Below are positions 1-13,644 of a DNA stretch of 64,000 nt, piece by piece. The notes below the pieces were generated by a model. The model was not told the origin of the DNA and made no database searches. It saw only the letters and a program-made list of their open reading frames with translations. The position numbers and the translations under genes are program-made. Positions within the stretch are counted from its first letter, which is position 1; each line of letters begins with the position of its first letter. Location: the NCBI RefSeq assembly GCF_032854445.1, contig NC_088302.1:31651979-31715978 (forward strand), given 5' to 3'. The DNA is from Liolophura sinensis. Lineage: Eukaryota > Mollusca > Polyplacophora > Chitonida > Chitonidae.

Positions 1-694
1 TAGCGAAGGTAATGGACACCAAGAACTGATTCCAACTCCAGGACAGCGTTTGCATTCCTGTCAATGTTACATAACGGGAAAACAAATCTATCCCCATGCC
101 TGATTAAACTGCCAACATATTCATTTGTAATATTTCAGATTCCTGATAGCACGGAGCTTCGTTCATTTTTGGCATCCATTGTCATGCATATCCTTCCACC
201 CCATCCTCAACATATATGCCTGCAAATTAAAAAAAAGACAAGCATGTTTTCCGTTTTGCACTCAATTTCCAGAAATATATTTTACTTTCTATTTTAGCCA
301 AACGGCAACGTTTACCCAAAGATATGCATAGCTGTCTCGTGCATTTTCATTTGGCAGAGACTAGATATACCTTAGCCTTTATCGGAATGTAATTGATGCA
401 GCGTTTTGGCAAACACCTGCTAACACTATTATTGCCACCAGAGAGAAGACATTCCAAGGCTTTTTGTATAGAAAGTGCATTGTGCCTATGTAGGCTAATC
501 CCTCAGTAATATATATGGAGAGTGTATAATGGGCTATACAATGTCTGTAATCCTTTAACACCATCGTGGACACAAGCGTTAAATAGTAGACACCAACGTA
601 ACCACATGTAATATTGATAATAATAATATTAATATTGCTAATAATAACAATAACCATGGTTTATTAACATTGTGTCCTTATACTTAAGGGGGTA
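1..694. other. Intergenic, no feature seen
   Basis: AT-rich sequence with only short chance open frames on both strands. I see no splice-consistent exon, RNA gene or recognisable repeat. Confidence 0.5.
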
Positions 695-785
695 GGGGCC
701 GGTTTCATAACGTATGTTGTAGAGATATAAAGTGCACTTAGCTAAGGACAACTTAACACTAAGTAAGCTTCATGAAACCGGCCCC
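695..785. repeat. Short MITE-like hairpin element
   Basis: The segment starts with GGGGCCGGTTTCAT and ends with its reverse complement, giving 14-bp terminal inverted repeats around a 63-bp AT-rich core. No clear target duplication is visible at the edges. The size and build fit a non-autonomous DNA transposon remnant; the family is not identified. Confidence 0.6.
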
Positions 786-1127
786 AGCCTGTGTGAAGCA
801 CTTTAGCTTGATGGACAGACTGGGTCCCATGCCAGACTAGATTTTGTCCAATCCTGCTCACAAGGAAAGCCGCCTCATCATCTCGCCAAGTGACGGACCA
901 TCAAGCATTACCAATTGCTTCTCGGCTAAGATCAGGATTACATGAAAGCGAAGTGGTCTGGGAGAGAGATGCGAAACTGTCTATATCGAACAAGGTATGG
1001 CCGCCTTAGTGATGGCATCTCCACAACACTGTTCAGTGCTAACTGGCAGTTTGATGACACCCTTGCGCCTGTTTGTAAACAGTATTTAAATGCAGTACCT
1101 GCGTAAATTACATGCAAATGACATCAG

Positions 1128-1385
1128 CAGCTTCAGTGAAGCTCTTTCCCTTTACAGGAAATGTTCTTTTGATGCTCACGTTTTCTAATTTGCTTCAATG
1201 AAGCCCTTTCCCTTCGAAGATCATGTCTTCTGATTTGCTTCAGTGAAGTTCGTTCCCTTCGCAGGAAATATCCTTTAGAGGCTTAATTATGTCCTCTAAT
1301 TCGTTTTAATTAACCCGTTCCTTCACAGGGGATTTTCATTTAATTTCTCTTCAATGAAGCCCGTCTATGTCGGAGATGTTTCTAC
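1128..1385. repeat. Diverged tandem repeat, unit about 50-65 bp
   Basis: A unit beginning CTTCARTGAAGYYCKTTCCCTT recurs at about 1131, 1193 and 1239, with two weaker copies up to about 1385. Spacing is irregular and the copies are well diverged, so this is an old array. No coding role is apparent. Confidence 0.5.
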
Positions 1386-1570
1386 GAAGCTTATTTCTTT
1401 TTATATATACATATATATGCGTACCGGTGTATGTTATCTAAAATCTTCTTAAAAGCTTAAGATGGAAAGAGGGAAATTGTGGAGAAGAATGTCATAGAAG
1501 ATTAAGAACATGGTTCGTAGTCTTTCGAAGGCAATGTTCTGGTTGATAAATTTTGACTGACAAATCCGCT

Positions 1571-1592
1571 GCGGGTGGTGGTGGTGGTGGTA
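1571..1592. repeat. (GGT)n microsatellite
   Basis: A short run of GGT triplets. The flanks from 1386 to 1698 hold nothing else I can name. Confidence 0.7.
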
Positions 1593-1698
1593 GTTTGTTT
1601 AATGGCGTTTCCATTCTAATGAATGATGCACGCCATGATCAGTGCTGAAACCAAGTAGTGTTCACATTAATGCATTGTAACATAGAGCTGAGAATGAA

Positions 1699-2061
1699 CT
1701 ATGATCTAAATTTTCTGCTAGCACATGGAAACAGGAACCTTACTGTAGTTTCGAAGACTCTACCAGACTTCTTGCCAGGCCTTAAAACATGGTCTGGGCA
1801 GGGGTCTGTAATGCCAACACAGAGTAGTTCCGCATAATAGCGATGTCTCTGGAGAGTACATTGTGGGCATCGGAACAACATATGCTCAGTTGTTTCCTCA
1901 ACCTGGCAATGATCACAAACACCCGTATCATGTAAATGAAATCTGTTCAAATAAGAATTCGTTTCAATGTGCCCGGTCCTCAATCTGTTGCATAGGATTT
2001 CTTCTCGCCTGGAAGAAAGACTAACAAGGTGAGAATTAAAATCGGCTGCTCGGTCGACTGT
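1699..2061 (-). mobile_element. LINE ORF2 C-terminal fragment
   Basis: The minus strand is open for about 120 codons and ends in the zinc-binding tail typical of non-LTR retrotransposon ORF2 proteins. RLRTGH is followed by a hydrophobic YLNRF segment, then CxxC, an EEtTEH segment and FRCPQC, which gives the pattern C-x2-C-x8-H-x4-C. This matches the domain that follows the reverse transcriptase (and RNase H) in Jockey/I/R1-like LINEs. Nothing upstream in frame resembles reverse transcriptase, so only the 3' end of the element remains, as expected from 5' truncation. The clade cannot be set from this piece. Confidence 0.7.
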
Positions 2062-5000
2062 TTAATTCATATAGTTGTAACCTCACTGATATCTCAACAC
2101 TGATATACTTACCCAGGATATATAGGCCACGGGTTTTATAAAATGACGCCATTTTCTCTTTGTACACATTGAGAACAGAAGTATTGTTATCTTTTTGATG
2201 GTCTTTATCAGAAAAACAAAGGGTCGTCAACTTGATAACGCCGGCTTGAAAATGGTTTTGTAGGTTTATTTCTACATGGAAAAGCACCAGTGTTTGATGG
2301 CGTACATACCTACTTATAAGACATGTCTCTGATAATAACCTACATGTAGCTCACTGTATAGTTGCATTCTCTTTGGCTCAACCATTCATAAACTCAATTT
2401 GAATTCCGTTATTATTACACTAAATCATGCCCGATGCTCATTAATGTCAATTAGTGGATCCGGTATATAGCATTACTCAGGGTGCACATATGTACATAGT
2501 CCGCTAATACCAAAGTAATTTATTAGATGTAATTATTCCGAGGTATGCGATGATGATCGCGCTGATGCCCGCAACTGTCGTCACAGTGGCACTACTGACC
2601 TACTCACAGCGGTCACGTGATCCCACATCATCTCAGCCAAATTAAATGAATGGGTGCTAGTAATGGGTCACAGAAAAAAGAAGTGAAACATTTTACTGCG
2701 ATGCTTGTTTTACCCGTTCCACAGGATGTGCCCTAAATAACACCACCATGTCAGCATATGACCACAACATGTTCTCCCAAGATTTTTGAGGGAACGAGTT
2801 AATCGACGCACATATAGTACATATATAAATAAATATAAGCCTGACGCGTATTTATATATATGTATATATCTAACGCAGTCTCGTGACGATGCGTCATTGG
2901 GATTGGCAATGATATCGCTTCATTCACCCCGAAGCTGTTTTCGGTGGCTTGCAAAGTCACCTCCCAAAAACAACTGGGGGAAAATAAATACGGTTATAAG
3001 TAATTGAACATGACAACCCTCAGCAAAAGTACACCGTACTATATCCCATTCCTCTGTACATAAACGCGCATGCGTCTGGACTTAAGTGTATTTAAAGCGA
3101 CTGATGCTTTCGTCTGGTAGCACAGATCGAGCAAGGGGAGGTAAAAAGACGTACAATGACGTTTATATATCTCGAAACAGAAGAATAAAATCTGAAAAAT
3201 AGCTGCGTGGATAAGAAAAGAAAAAACGACGTGCAAACCTTAAGAGTGTACTCTCATCAATATACTGACAAAGTCACCCCATATCGAAATGAATCTGTCT
3301 TACTGGTACTTCCTTTTCTCATTTGATCTAATCTGCACAGACACGGAAGTTTTTATGTTGGAAGGTATTTGACATAGCCAGTACAGGTGTTTGATGTAAA
3401 CTAAATCAGTATACAGTGCGTGTGAATTCTGATTTGGTTACAATGTTTATTTGCAGTTAAAGGAGTCTCTATCCTCTAAGGCCTGGAATATTTAATCAGT
3501 ATCCTTAGTCAAATTGCGAAGATTATTTTACAGTGGCGTCTCAGTTGAAATTAACAGCTTACAGAATCGGTACTCCGGCCAATTATGACGCCCTGAAACC
3601 TATAATAGGCGAGATTTGGGCCTATTCTTCTGATCCAAGACAAAAAAAAAAACAAAAAAAAAAACAAAAACGCAGGCCTACCTGTAAATAGCGGTGATTG
3701 GCGTTGCATCCGGGTATCCCAGTTAAAGCTATAAATGTTGTGGTGGCGCCACAAAATGGTGGATTGATTCTGTAATGAACTAACCAGATCAAATCCCCGC
3801 TTTATTCTGTTCTACGTATAGTTCCACAGTGTATAACAGTAAAGGGCCATATACGCCTAAAAAAAAACACAAGAATATTGCGAATAATGAAAACAACGCT
3901 ATAATGAAATACGGTCTAAATTTTCCATGCATCAGTATATACATGTATTTTTTGAAAACAGAATTTCTTACCAACGATCAACAGAGACAATTTAAAATAC
4001 ACCTATTTAAATAATAAATAAACCTAAAACTCAGATATTTATATTCAAAGAAAAAAGAGGAAGTTAAATTCTGACACACATAAATTTTACAGATATAGTC
4101 TATGCTGAAGGATACGATATCAGGAAGTATTCGTTGAATATCACTTCACTTGAGCTGACAATTCCTGATATCCCATCTCCAGCACACACTATATGTTTTA
4201 TTATACCCCAAAAATCAGTGTACTTGCTCATTTAGTGCTTTAAATCGCTGAATTTGCACATCGATATCAGGGCTAGCCATCGCTCAGTTGCCAACAAGCA
4301 GGCGCCAGAGAGGCACACAAAGCGAGGTAACTGCAGTAGAAGAAGCGTACGTGTTCGTTGGATATTAACACGAGATCGTTGGATATTAGCAGGAGATGGT
4401 TGGCTATTGCCTCATTAACGTGGGATATTACTTTGTGAGCATGACGTTGCTTTGTTTGAGCGCGAGGTCATTGTACATCATGTTTTTGCGGAATGCCATA
4501 TGACCGTGTTTTGACTGATGGAAACCAAGAATCACTCAGTGATGAGGTATAATGAGAACATTTAATTGATTCGTTTTGTGACTGATGTTTAATGCCATGC
4601 ATGCTCAAGATTTTTTCACACAAACCATTGTGTATTCGTAGGTAAGGAAAGGCGAGTGCTTGGAATAAACCACTGACCTTTGGCGAGTACCTTGGAGAAT
4701 TTTTTCTGTATGTTGGTGCTATATATGTATGTCATATGTAGGGAAAGAAAAAGTTTGGTTCGTGTTCAGGATTTTAAAATCGATAATCTTGGCGCTCAAC
4801 AGAGAGGGATAGGTCAAGTATTGGTATGGTGTCCTCCAGTGAGGCAGCGCAAACGCCAAGCCGGATACAAGGATGCATCACCGTCATTACTAATTCAGTA
4901 TTGATCGTTTAAAATTAAACTGTAGTTCAGGTCCCTGGATCACGAACGGATGTGAGACTTGTGTCAATATTTTAATCATTAAATTTGGTATTTTCCTTTT

Positions 5001-5281
5001 CGTTATTTTAGCTGAAGGCTGTTGTCCAACAACTTACGCAGAATTTACGTTATCAAGCAATATTTTGACCTTGTTATATCAGAAATCAGAATATCGGGGT
5101 CAGTGCAAGTTTATGACGTCATAATTGCCAAGCAAGCACATATATACACAAAATTGTCCAAATAGTCGACACTGCATGCACTTCCGTGGGTTCTCTGCCA
5201 CACACCCACCAAGTGTGAAGTCGGTCGGATATGCAGCTGTGAAGAAAACTGAAAGACAGGCACATACAGAGATCCCTTTTT
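2062..5281. other. Intergenic, no gene seen
   Basis: AT-rich DNA with short chance frames, an A-rich run at about 3641-3670 and TA-rich patches near 1400 and 2820-2870. No exon, tRNA or named repeat could be supported. Confidence 0.5.
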
Positions 5282-5525
5282 TAATTTATTATTTGACTGG
5301 TGTTTAAGGCCATGCTCAAGAATACTTCACTTATAGGCCTACTACGGCGGTCAGTATTATTTTAGGAGCCCACGACCCACGACCATCCGCAGGCTGTTGA
5401 CAGACCTTCCCACGTACGGCCGGAGAGGAAGTCAACATGAGATGGTCTTCAACTCAAAGCTACCGCATTAGTGGGCGGTCATTGCGCAGCGCTGGCGTGC
5501 TAACCCCCTCGGTCAGGGAGGCCTC
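5282..5525 (-). mobile_element. SINE-1, near full length, diverged
   Basis: Read on the minus strand it runs from the GGCCTCC tRNA-like head, through the central domain, to the AAATA tail. The head has a gap beside the A-box, and several substitutions in the body mark it as old. Confidence 0.75.
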
Positions 5526-6694
5526 TCTTAATTCATAAGTAAGATGTTTGATATTATATCATCGCTGTTATCGTTTTTTTTTCTTCTTCCTCAGATTTTT
5601 TCTTTCTTATTCAGTGAAGCCCTCAAATATTCATTTAGCGTGTGTGTGTGGGTTACAAAGGTATATTGCACAGTCTGTACTTACACACTGGATCTATGCC
5701 AAGATCAGACACACATATATTCTGGTTTTCCATACATTCATTCATTGCATGCCTGCAAATATTACGTGCAAACATACACAGTATAAGAAAATATCTCAGC
5801 TTTTATGTATGTACACGCATGGCTAACCTAAAGAAATCTGTATTACATTATATGGATTAAATTATAATAAGCTCCTATTTCTGTATGGGACAACGCTAGC
5901 TTTCATACAAATCCCTCCGTTGTTGTCTGAGAATGAGGCTCTAGAGATCTATGCAGGTAGCGTCGAAAAATAACGAGTGCCACTGCATGGCATGCACAAT
6001 GATCTCGGTGAATGCAACAGGCGGCTTTCAAATGCATGCACACAGCGGCTGGGGGATTAGCTTCATATCTGGCAACAGCACGGTAATTCAAGTATAATTG
6101 GTGTGAGGGACTAAATGGGGTGGCGATGTAGTATTTCATTAAAGCTGTAATTTCCCTTCTCATTTGAGCTGGTATCTACTAAATAGCACACAATCATGAA
6201 ATGCTCCTATAAACGCCCATGCAGCCACACTCTTCAGAGTATAAATGAATTGTATCAAAGTCACATTTTAACGAAACCATTTAATGGAATGACGACCCAT
6301 ACAGACTTGTAATCTCAATCTACCCCCACAAGAATACAATATAAATGTCAGGAAATACATTCATTTCTGCTAAAATAAATCAGTACAAATTTTCCTGGCT
6401 TCACAGTTTGGGTAGCTTTATTAACATTAGCATTCTGACGGTGGGCCTAACATCATGCATAAAAAAATCACAACCCCAGATGCAAATTATATGCCAACAG
6501 ATTAAATTTATTCTCACTATACTAAAATGGAACTTTTTTATGTGTGCCTATAGGTATATACTACATCTGTAAACACGTACAGTATGCAGGTCAACATATG
6601 CATGAACACGTTGAGATATTAGGGCTATGCATGTGTACTTTAACAACAGTGGCTCCCTGGACTGAAGACAGCACAGATGTCTATACACAGAAAC
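5526..6694. other. Intergenic, no feature seen
   Basis: Overlapping short frames near 5544-5860 are chance openings in AT-rich sequence: they lack splice sites and any recognisable protein motif. Confidence 0.45.
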
Positions 6695-6763
6695 AGAGAG
6701 CTCCAGCTCATGCTGGCTCCCTCACCGCCTTTACGTGGGAAGGCCTGTAGGCAACCTGTGGAT
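6695..6763 (+). mobile_element. SINE-1 internal fragment
   Basis: Contains the AGCTCATGCTGGCT post-B-box segment and the CAACCTGTGGATGGT start of the central domain, then breaks off into the dispersed repeat that follows. It is either a truncation or the insertion point of that repeat. Confidence 0.6.
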
Positions 6764-6905
6764 GGTTTCCAGCATTTTGATACCAAGCATGCACCTGCAC
6801 ACCAAAAATGTCAGGCTGGCAGCGAAAAAAGACTTTACACCGTAAAATACACAGAATTACATTCGTAACAAAACGGAAGTTGTAATGGGGGTCTGTGTCC
6901 TTCTT
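6764..6905 (-). repeat. Dispersed repeat X, copy C (partial)
   Basis: Shares TTTTGATACCAAGCATGCA and the following CTGGCAGCGAAAAAA and TTTACACC blocks with the copy at 38,995-39,412, in the same orientation. Only about the 5' third of the repeat is present. The family is not recognised. Confidence 0.65.
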
Positions 6906-9431
6906 GGAACATTTCCAAACAGCGGTCGCGCTTCCCAAAGGTGGTTGTGTTATGAACTGAAGTTCCAAGAAAAAACAATGGGAACAAACCAAGAGATCGA
7001 CGGCGCGCTGTTCTTTTCGACAAAACCTGACATGTAAGATCAAAAATGTGGAGATATCAAGTCGTTCAACGTATCATTGTCATTTGGGTCTATAACATGA
7101 AACCTGTCTAGATCTGCAGGGCATAAAATATCACCTAGACCTACATGTATATATTGATGGCTAGAATGCATCAGTTGATTTGTTTTACATGAGAAACAAA
7201 CCAGAAAGGTTGTACTGAATACGGCTATCTAAATTACATATGCTAAGCACGTGGCAAGCAATCATGCACATATCGCCATATTAAATATGTATATCACATA
7301 GTTCATGGCAATGGGGAGAAAATAATTTTCTTGGAAGTAGCAGATATGGCCTAGATATGGGTTTCCTTGTTTCATACGGTTGATGTGATTTAGAAGGAGA
7401 TAATGACATATGCTGTTTAAAACAAACACACATATGATGCGGAAGTTTAATATACAGCGTTTAAACTAAATTACAATTGTAAAGATAAAGTTAACGTTGA
7501 AAGCTATGTTACAATGACAAGCTTTATACATAAAATTAAATATGTGCGATCAAAGTTTGTTTTAAGAATCGCCAAATCTAAAAGCTATAAAGCTAAATGA
7601 GCATTTACAGCAGAAAATCTTAATTATTTGACTTAGGAGCAAGCTTTATTCAAAGAAAAGAACAGCACATCAAGGACGCCTCCTTCCTCTCCCACCACCC
7701 AGAGATAGCGGTGTCCCTAATAAACCGTGTACAGATAAGACTCTTTTCTCAGGGTGACACTAAAGCACATGACATCAGCTGATCGCCACTGGGTCAGCAC
7801 ACGTGTGTCTATCTTTATTCAGCTCTCGTATCAGTTATGCTTACACGCTGGTGTATGTGCTCAGCTTGTCATATTCGTCATTTAATGCGCGTAAATTCTG
7901 AATTAGGTATATTTGTTCAGGTGTCATGTTAATTCAGCTTACGAATTAATTCTTTCTCACACAGGATGTTCCCCCAGACACAGCATCACAGAAGTAATGG
8001 TCTTTAGGCTGTCATTCAGGTAGTAAATACGTGACAAAGGCTTTTTGCCCAAACGTACATGTATATGTATAGGCCTTTACATATAAGGGGAATAAATGCC
8101 TTATTATATTATAGCGGGTATCCATATGCTCAAATCATTATTAATATTATATTATATCGCAGAAAATCCGGTGAGATTTGAATATGGCTATGTACAGTGA
8201 GTCAACAAAACATACATGAGCTTTTTCATCGGGCCTATGGCTCATTCAAGGATGTTACAAAAAAAAAACTGTCACCGGCGAAAGTCGACCATGCTGGTTA
8301 ACCAGCTGGTAAGCCGCCATGGCGACCGACCTCACTCAAGTGGTATCCGTCCGTCGGCAAATGTCAATATGACTACGACGTGACCCACATTAAATGTTCT
8401 GGGACGTTATGGTGTCGGGGCACAATCAATCAAGCGAACGACATGCATGGGCTGGCCCTCAGTGCGTCCCCCGAAAGTAGTCCGGCGGATGTGTAGGTCA
8501 CGTGACCCAGCATGTCAATCATCCCGTCCATTGACAGGTACGTGTTACAAAACGTACATATAAGTGTCACTGAGGGCTGTTGTTTGCCTACCGACCTTGC
8601 ATGGCGTCGCTTGGTTTTAACTGCCAATGCAGCGATTATTATTGGGGATTTAATCTATAGACATAATTCAAGAATAAGCCAGAGTTAGACTAGTCAGCTA
8701 GCATATTATATACATGAATCGATGTGCACGGGCTGGAAAAAATCGATATTTTCTCACACGCAGCACTTGTAAATGTATTTTACTTTTGATAAAGTGTAAG
8801 GCCTATGCAATCAGTGATATAAAACTTCAGTCTTTAAGTTATCGCTGTGAGATTTTCTTACAGTCTTTGTTATTGCTCTTCGATTTAGGACATTTTAAGG
8901 AGAGAATCCTATATGAGCTTATCCCTTGTGTTTGAAGCTCATTTATTAGAGGTCACCCGATGGCATAAGAACCTTATGATTGTGCGTTTTTAGGCCTATT
9001 GATTACACGTATATAGGCCGAGGTATATATATAAACACTGCTCTTGGGGATCTGTACCTCTGAGACACATTTTATATGCGTGATTCAATAAGTTTCAACC
9101 GTGGAGGAAAACTCGAAAACGAAAGGGACAAATTGAGCGCCACCGCAAGGTAATCTATTCTAAACTTATGAAGAGACATGGGCTGATTTTAATACAGTGT
9201 ACTTTATATCTCCGATGATCTTTTCGCATTCTCCTGTGTGTTGCCTGCGTGCCTCACAGTGAACCGTGTGTTTGCTGCTATAGGGGGGCGTGTCTGACAG
9301 CGCCCTCTGGTGTACTGTATTTGTGTTCGGCTCGGGACCCAGTGACCTCGACTCGGGGTGGATTGAGAACAGCCATGTGACCTAAATTTATATATGTTTC
9401 TTGTAAGCTATATGTTAGTACGATATACTAG

Positions 9432-9493
<62 letters not shown>

Positions 9494-10316
9494 CACCAAA
9501 CTACATGTAGGCCTACATCGACTAGTAATTACACACAGTAGCTGTACATGCATGCTTATCTTGATATTCGAGACTTACAATAAGATTTTCATTCTGTTAT
9601 CACTAAAACTGGTTTTGGTCTTGGTCAGTGCAAGGTAGAACTGACCATTCAGTACGGTTGCCAACATAGGCATACCGTATAGTACTATGGCAATACAGTA
9701 TCTCAAAAATGTTATCCTAATACAAGCTAGATGGTTGTGTGGCTTTCTAATGCCAGTCGGCTCATCAATTATGTATTAATGTAATACGAAATGACCCAAA
9801 TAGCCATATTTAAGTGTTTAAAAAAAAACCCAAAGGAAAGTTAACAGATTTCCCAGCCTTCACAGTAGGTATATGCTCATACAGCTACATGTAGGCCCTA
9901 TGTAGGCCAAGCCATTACTGTTTGACCTAATGATGAGCGCATGAAGATGAAATCAGTGCTCAACTACTGCGTTCCCATGTCAAAGGAAAGTAATGCCACT
10001 TTCTTAAATATCTGAAGATGTACACGTAGTTGTACTCCGCTACACACTGAGATGTGCTACATGAACCAGCTGGTACATACATGTAGCCAATTCGGCCACG
10101 TGTCATGGCCGATAACTCAGGCCTACAGCGGTGAAGTAGCTGTATCTATACCGACAAAAATCAGAATCCTCTTATCCTATAATCCTGTACGTGTCAAGCT
10201 AAATTACACATGGAATACACTTTATCATGTATGTTAATTCGACCAAAAGAGTACCGTGTACGAAAATCATTAGCTGCATAAATTTAGTCGGCATAAAAGG
10301 CAGCTCATGCAGCCTG
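6906..10316. other. Intergenic, microsatellite inside
   Basis: No gene is supported. A TA microsatellite lies at 9434-9491. The rest is AT-rich sequence with scattered TACATGTA and GGCCTA words. Confidence 0.45.
9434..9491. repeat. (TA)n microsatellite
   Basis: An uninterrupted TA run of about 58 bp. Confidence 0.95.
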
Positions 10317-10389
10317 GGCCGGTTAGCTCAGTCGGCAGAGCGTCGTGCTAATAACGCGAATGTCATGGGTTCGAGCCCCATATCGGCCA
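10317..10389 (+). tRNA. tRNA-Ile(AAT): tRNA-Ile, anticodon AAU
   Basis: A full cloverleaf can be drawn. The acceptor stem GGCCGGT pairs with ATCGGCC (one G-U) and is followed by discriminator A at 10,389. The D arm is GCTC/GAGC with an 8-nt loop, the anticodon stem is TCGTG/CGCGA with loop CTAATAA (anticodon AAT in DNA), and the T arm is ATGGG/CCCAT with loop TTCGAGC. There is no intron. A run of six T at 10,395-10,400, six bases after the gene, is a good Pol III terminator. Internal A and B boxes are intact. The sequence is very close to the standard animal tRNA-Ile(AAU), so this is probably a working gene and not a SINE head. Confidence 0.93.
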
Positions 10390-11984
10390 GCAATATTTTT
10401 TCTCCCCCAATTATTTTAAGTTTAAATTTTTAAAATGCTTGTATTTTTGATTAGCATAATAAACCACCGACTATACAGAATAAATAATCGTACTGGAAGA
10501 TATGATATCTGAGATGTGGATGAGACTGGAAAGCATTTTCTTTCAAGATGCCCTCGTATCACGTTGTTCGGACTCACATGTAGGCCTATGTAAAACTTAA
10601 TCCTTTCGGCATTTTTCAGAACACTTTAAAAGCTATCCTTTGTCCTCCATAGAACAGAGGTAAGGTGTTTAGTGAGGTTCTTAAAGTTCTTAGTGAATTC
10701 GAGAAGATTTTGATGTTCTTTGTTCTTTTACGTTGACAATTATATAAAGTAAACCCAAATAATCAAATTCACTCACTCACTCACTCACGCGTTTCAGGTC
10801 GATAATCTTATTATCCATTTCAAAAACAATTCAAAACACCCAGTTCCCATAGCAATGTATAAGAAACGGTTATATAAATATTAAATTATACTGGTAGCAT
10901 CTAACAGAGATTTCAATGATGCATGCGAGACAATCCATATTGTAGGCATGACATCCAGATCAAATTCCAAAATTGGCCCCTGTAAATAATTTCCAGGTTG
11001 AATTCAAATATAGTATCTCAGTTGAGCTTTGGGTCACGGAAGCCTTCAGACAACTATATGAAACACATAACTGAAGTTCCTGAAATGCTGTCTATGTATA
11101 GCACTGTCCATATATCAGCCAACAAGAGTTATTGTGCTTTAATTAAATAGAGAAACTAACAGAGCGTAGCCTTTTTTTTTAATCCATTTGTATTTTTTAA
11201 TTAATAATTTATGATGTTGATGATCTGTTTAAATACTATGCCAACAGTATGGTGCCGCGAACAGCCATGAATCTGAAATAACTACATTTTAAAAATCGAA
11301 TGTGGGACGGCCACTTTGTTAAACCTCTGGCTCGCTGCTGGGGTCAAGTGGACAGGCTTTAGTATACTTCCGGTTAGACCACTTGTTCTTGCCGCAAGAA
11401 ATCGTGAGTTCGCTGGCTCGGCTTTAGCGTTACGTCACAAGTGTCGCTGTAAGGTCGAAGGCCAATTTACCCAGATTTGTATGTAATAATCCAATGATCG
11501 GAATGGCTACTTTCACTCACACAGATCTGGGTCGTGTTGAGTGTCCTGTCGTCAACATGCCAAAGACATATAACACACAAAAACTTGATGTTTTTCTTAG
11601 ACCGAAAGTAATTCTGGCCTAATTTAACATACTTTAATATAGTCCGTGTATTAAATTAGCACAAAACTAAGTTACATTAAGAAAAAAGAACTAAAAATTT
11701 AACATAATATTATACGTTTAATGAGTCGGATACACATTTTGTTACTGCAACATATATAAAAATTACGTTCAATAAAGCCATTATGTTGGAACGCATATTC
11801 TTTTGAAACAACAGAACAAGCCTGTTATACAATAACATAGTAGTTTGTAGCAACTAATAAGCCACCGTAACCTAAACTGTGTGCTGGGCCAAACTAGCAT
11901 TTAATCGAGAATTATCAAAATCAATAAATATCCATAAATGATTTATCGATATCTGTAAATTATTTATCGATATCGATAAATGAG
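10390..11984. other. Intergenic after tRNA
   Basis: No gene is seen. An (ACTC)n run at about 10,766-10,789, preceded by TAAACCCAAA, resembles the 3' tail of the SINE-2 family and may be a tail-only remnant. Confidence 0.45.
10395..10400 (+). terminator. Pol III T-run terminator
   Basis: Six consecutive T just downstream of the tRNA-Ile gene, within the distance normal for RNA polymerase III termination. Confidence 0.8.
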
Positions 11985-12470
11985 TTATATATATATATCG
12001 AAAAATGAGTCATCACATACGGTCGGAAGCTGGTGAGTTTCTGTGGCTTGTCTAGACCAGTAGTGATACCAAATCTCAGCATCATCTTTCACGCAGAGGG
12101 CAAACAGATCAGATGCCCTGTCATCCGCCAGCTTGTGGAATCTGACAAAGATGTGAAATCTTTTGAGCCAGAGTTCTGCGTCCTTATTGCCGTGACCACT
12201 GAATGGGTTCGAGACAAGGCTGGCCAGAAATTCCATGCTGACGAAGGTTTTGTTTTCTTTATATTTGCATGTTGGCCGATGAACACCATTGGTAATCCTT
12301 CCACTTCGACAGGAACAAGAGTTGCCATGACAGGGCCGAGTTCTCCACCAACTAAGACCGGGTTTAGGGTCTTAAGTAAAATTGCGACACCGTGATTCAT
12401 CTTCATTCCATGTCTAACGTAGATAGGAAAACTCTCCAAGGCGTTTTCAGTAACAACAGGCATTTATTAC
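11985..12470 (-). mobile_element. LTR-retrotransposon gag fossil
   Basis: The minus strand encodes a segment resembling retrotransposon Gag of the Ty3/gypsy type: a region with WLKRF, then LADDRASD, and KDDAEIWYHYW. This is the usual capsid pattern of a tryptophan-led helix followed by an acidic, WY-containing helix. The element is broken and only a short part remains. No protease, reverse transcriptase or clear LTR pair is visible in the window. The Ty3/gypsy assignment is tentative. Confidence 0.55.
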
Positions 12471-13644
12471 ACATAACAACATGGGAGTGACCAGACTCTG
12501 AGGTCCTTACAGGTCAACTCCCTCCTTCCTTCTCTTTTAGAAACAACCATATTTATACATACAAGAGTTTGTTTACCTAACTATTAGTAACAGTTGCTGG
12601 TCTAAACTTGTTCTTTAATAAACACTGACTGATTAGTTAAATGTACATGTGGTAAGTTAATCCACTTAACTCTGCATGATAATATACATGAATTATTGGG
12701 ATGACCAGCATATAGCTGGTCATAATACTTTTGGATTGAAAGTCAATTTGGGCACCGCATAATACTGCCATCACTGAGAGAACATAGTATTCTGTCATTT
12801 TAACAGATTTGTTTTTAGTGTGCCCATCTATAAATAGGGCGGAACACCCTAGATAAGCATTATTCTCTATACATATGTCTTGTGCATCGATGTAATGATA
12901 AGGTTCGGAGTGAAAAAATGCCACCAAGACCTTCAGCAGGCTGTACATTTCCTGCCGCCATTACCGGAAAATCTTACATATACTTCACGAATTTATCCTA
13001 ATAACAAATGACACTTCAGACTGGCGCTCGTCTCTCTCATGCACAACGATTACCTGTGCGCATGCCCAGCAGTCTTTTTCCGTGGATTCCGAAGTCTGCG
13101 GACCACCGCCGGAACAAATGACTGATATTTCCTGTGATAATGGTCATTACAGTGATTTTGTTCCTCCACACACGATAACAGACATTGTCATGTGAGTAAG
13201 TATAAGCCAGACGTCCCCAGTACTTACATGCCCCCCCCCCCCCCCCGGGGATGTGAGTGTGAGGAGTTCTTATGTTGCGGACAGACAGTTTCAACATAGG
13301 TCCATGTATATATCGTCAGCGAAATACAACGCTAATGCACATGGAGATCTTTAAATGAAAAGGGAAGGCTAGGCCAAATGGATGTATGCATCGATAAACA
13401 AGACATATTCCACCAACTTGAAGTTTAAAAAGCATACCTTCTAAGTGTGCATAATTTAGATATCGCATTTCAAAGTATGCAAAATCGAGCAAATTAAAAT
13501 AATAGAAAGCCCCGTCATGCTATGAATGTAACTGATCATTCACGGGTGATTTTTCTGCTACCTGACAATTAACGCTGCTGACGTCACTTGAACTATTTTA
13601 CCCTGTTCAGGTATATGCGCAACACGGAGTCGGGTTTCCAGTTT
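12471..13644. other. Intergenic, no gene seen
   Basis: The stretch next to the gag fossil may hold flank of that element, but I cannot show an LTR. A C-run lies at about 13,231-13,246. Confidence 0.4.

Noticed and set aside
10227-10433. 68-codon + strand frame
   Set aside because: It reads through the tRNA-Ile gene; its familiar-looking residues are a translated tRNA.
11990-12463. Host gene on either strand in the gag region
   Set aside because: The only recognisable protein pattern is retrotransposon Gag-like; the other frames overlap it without motifs.
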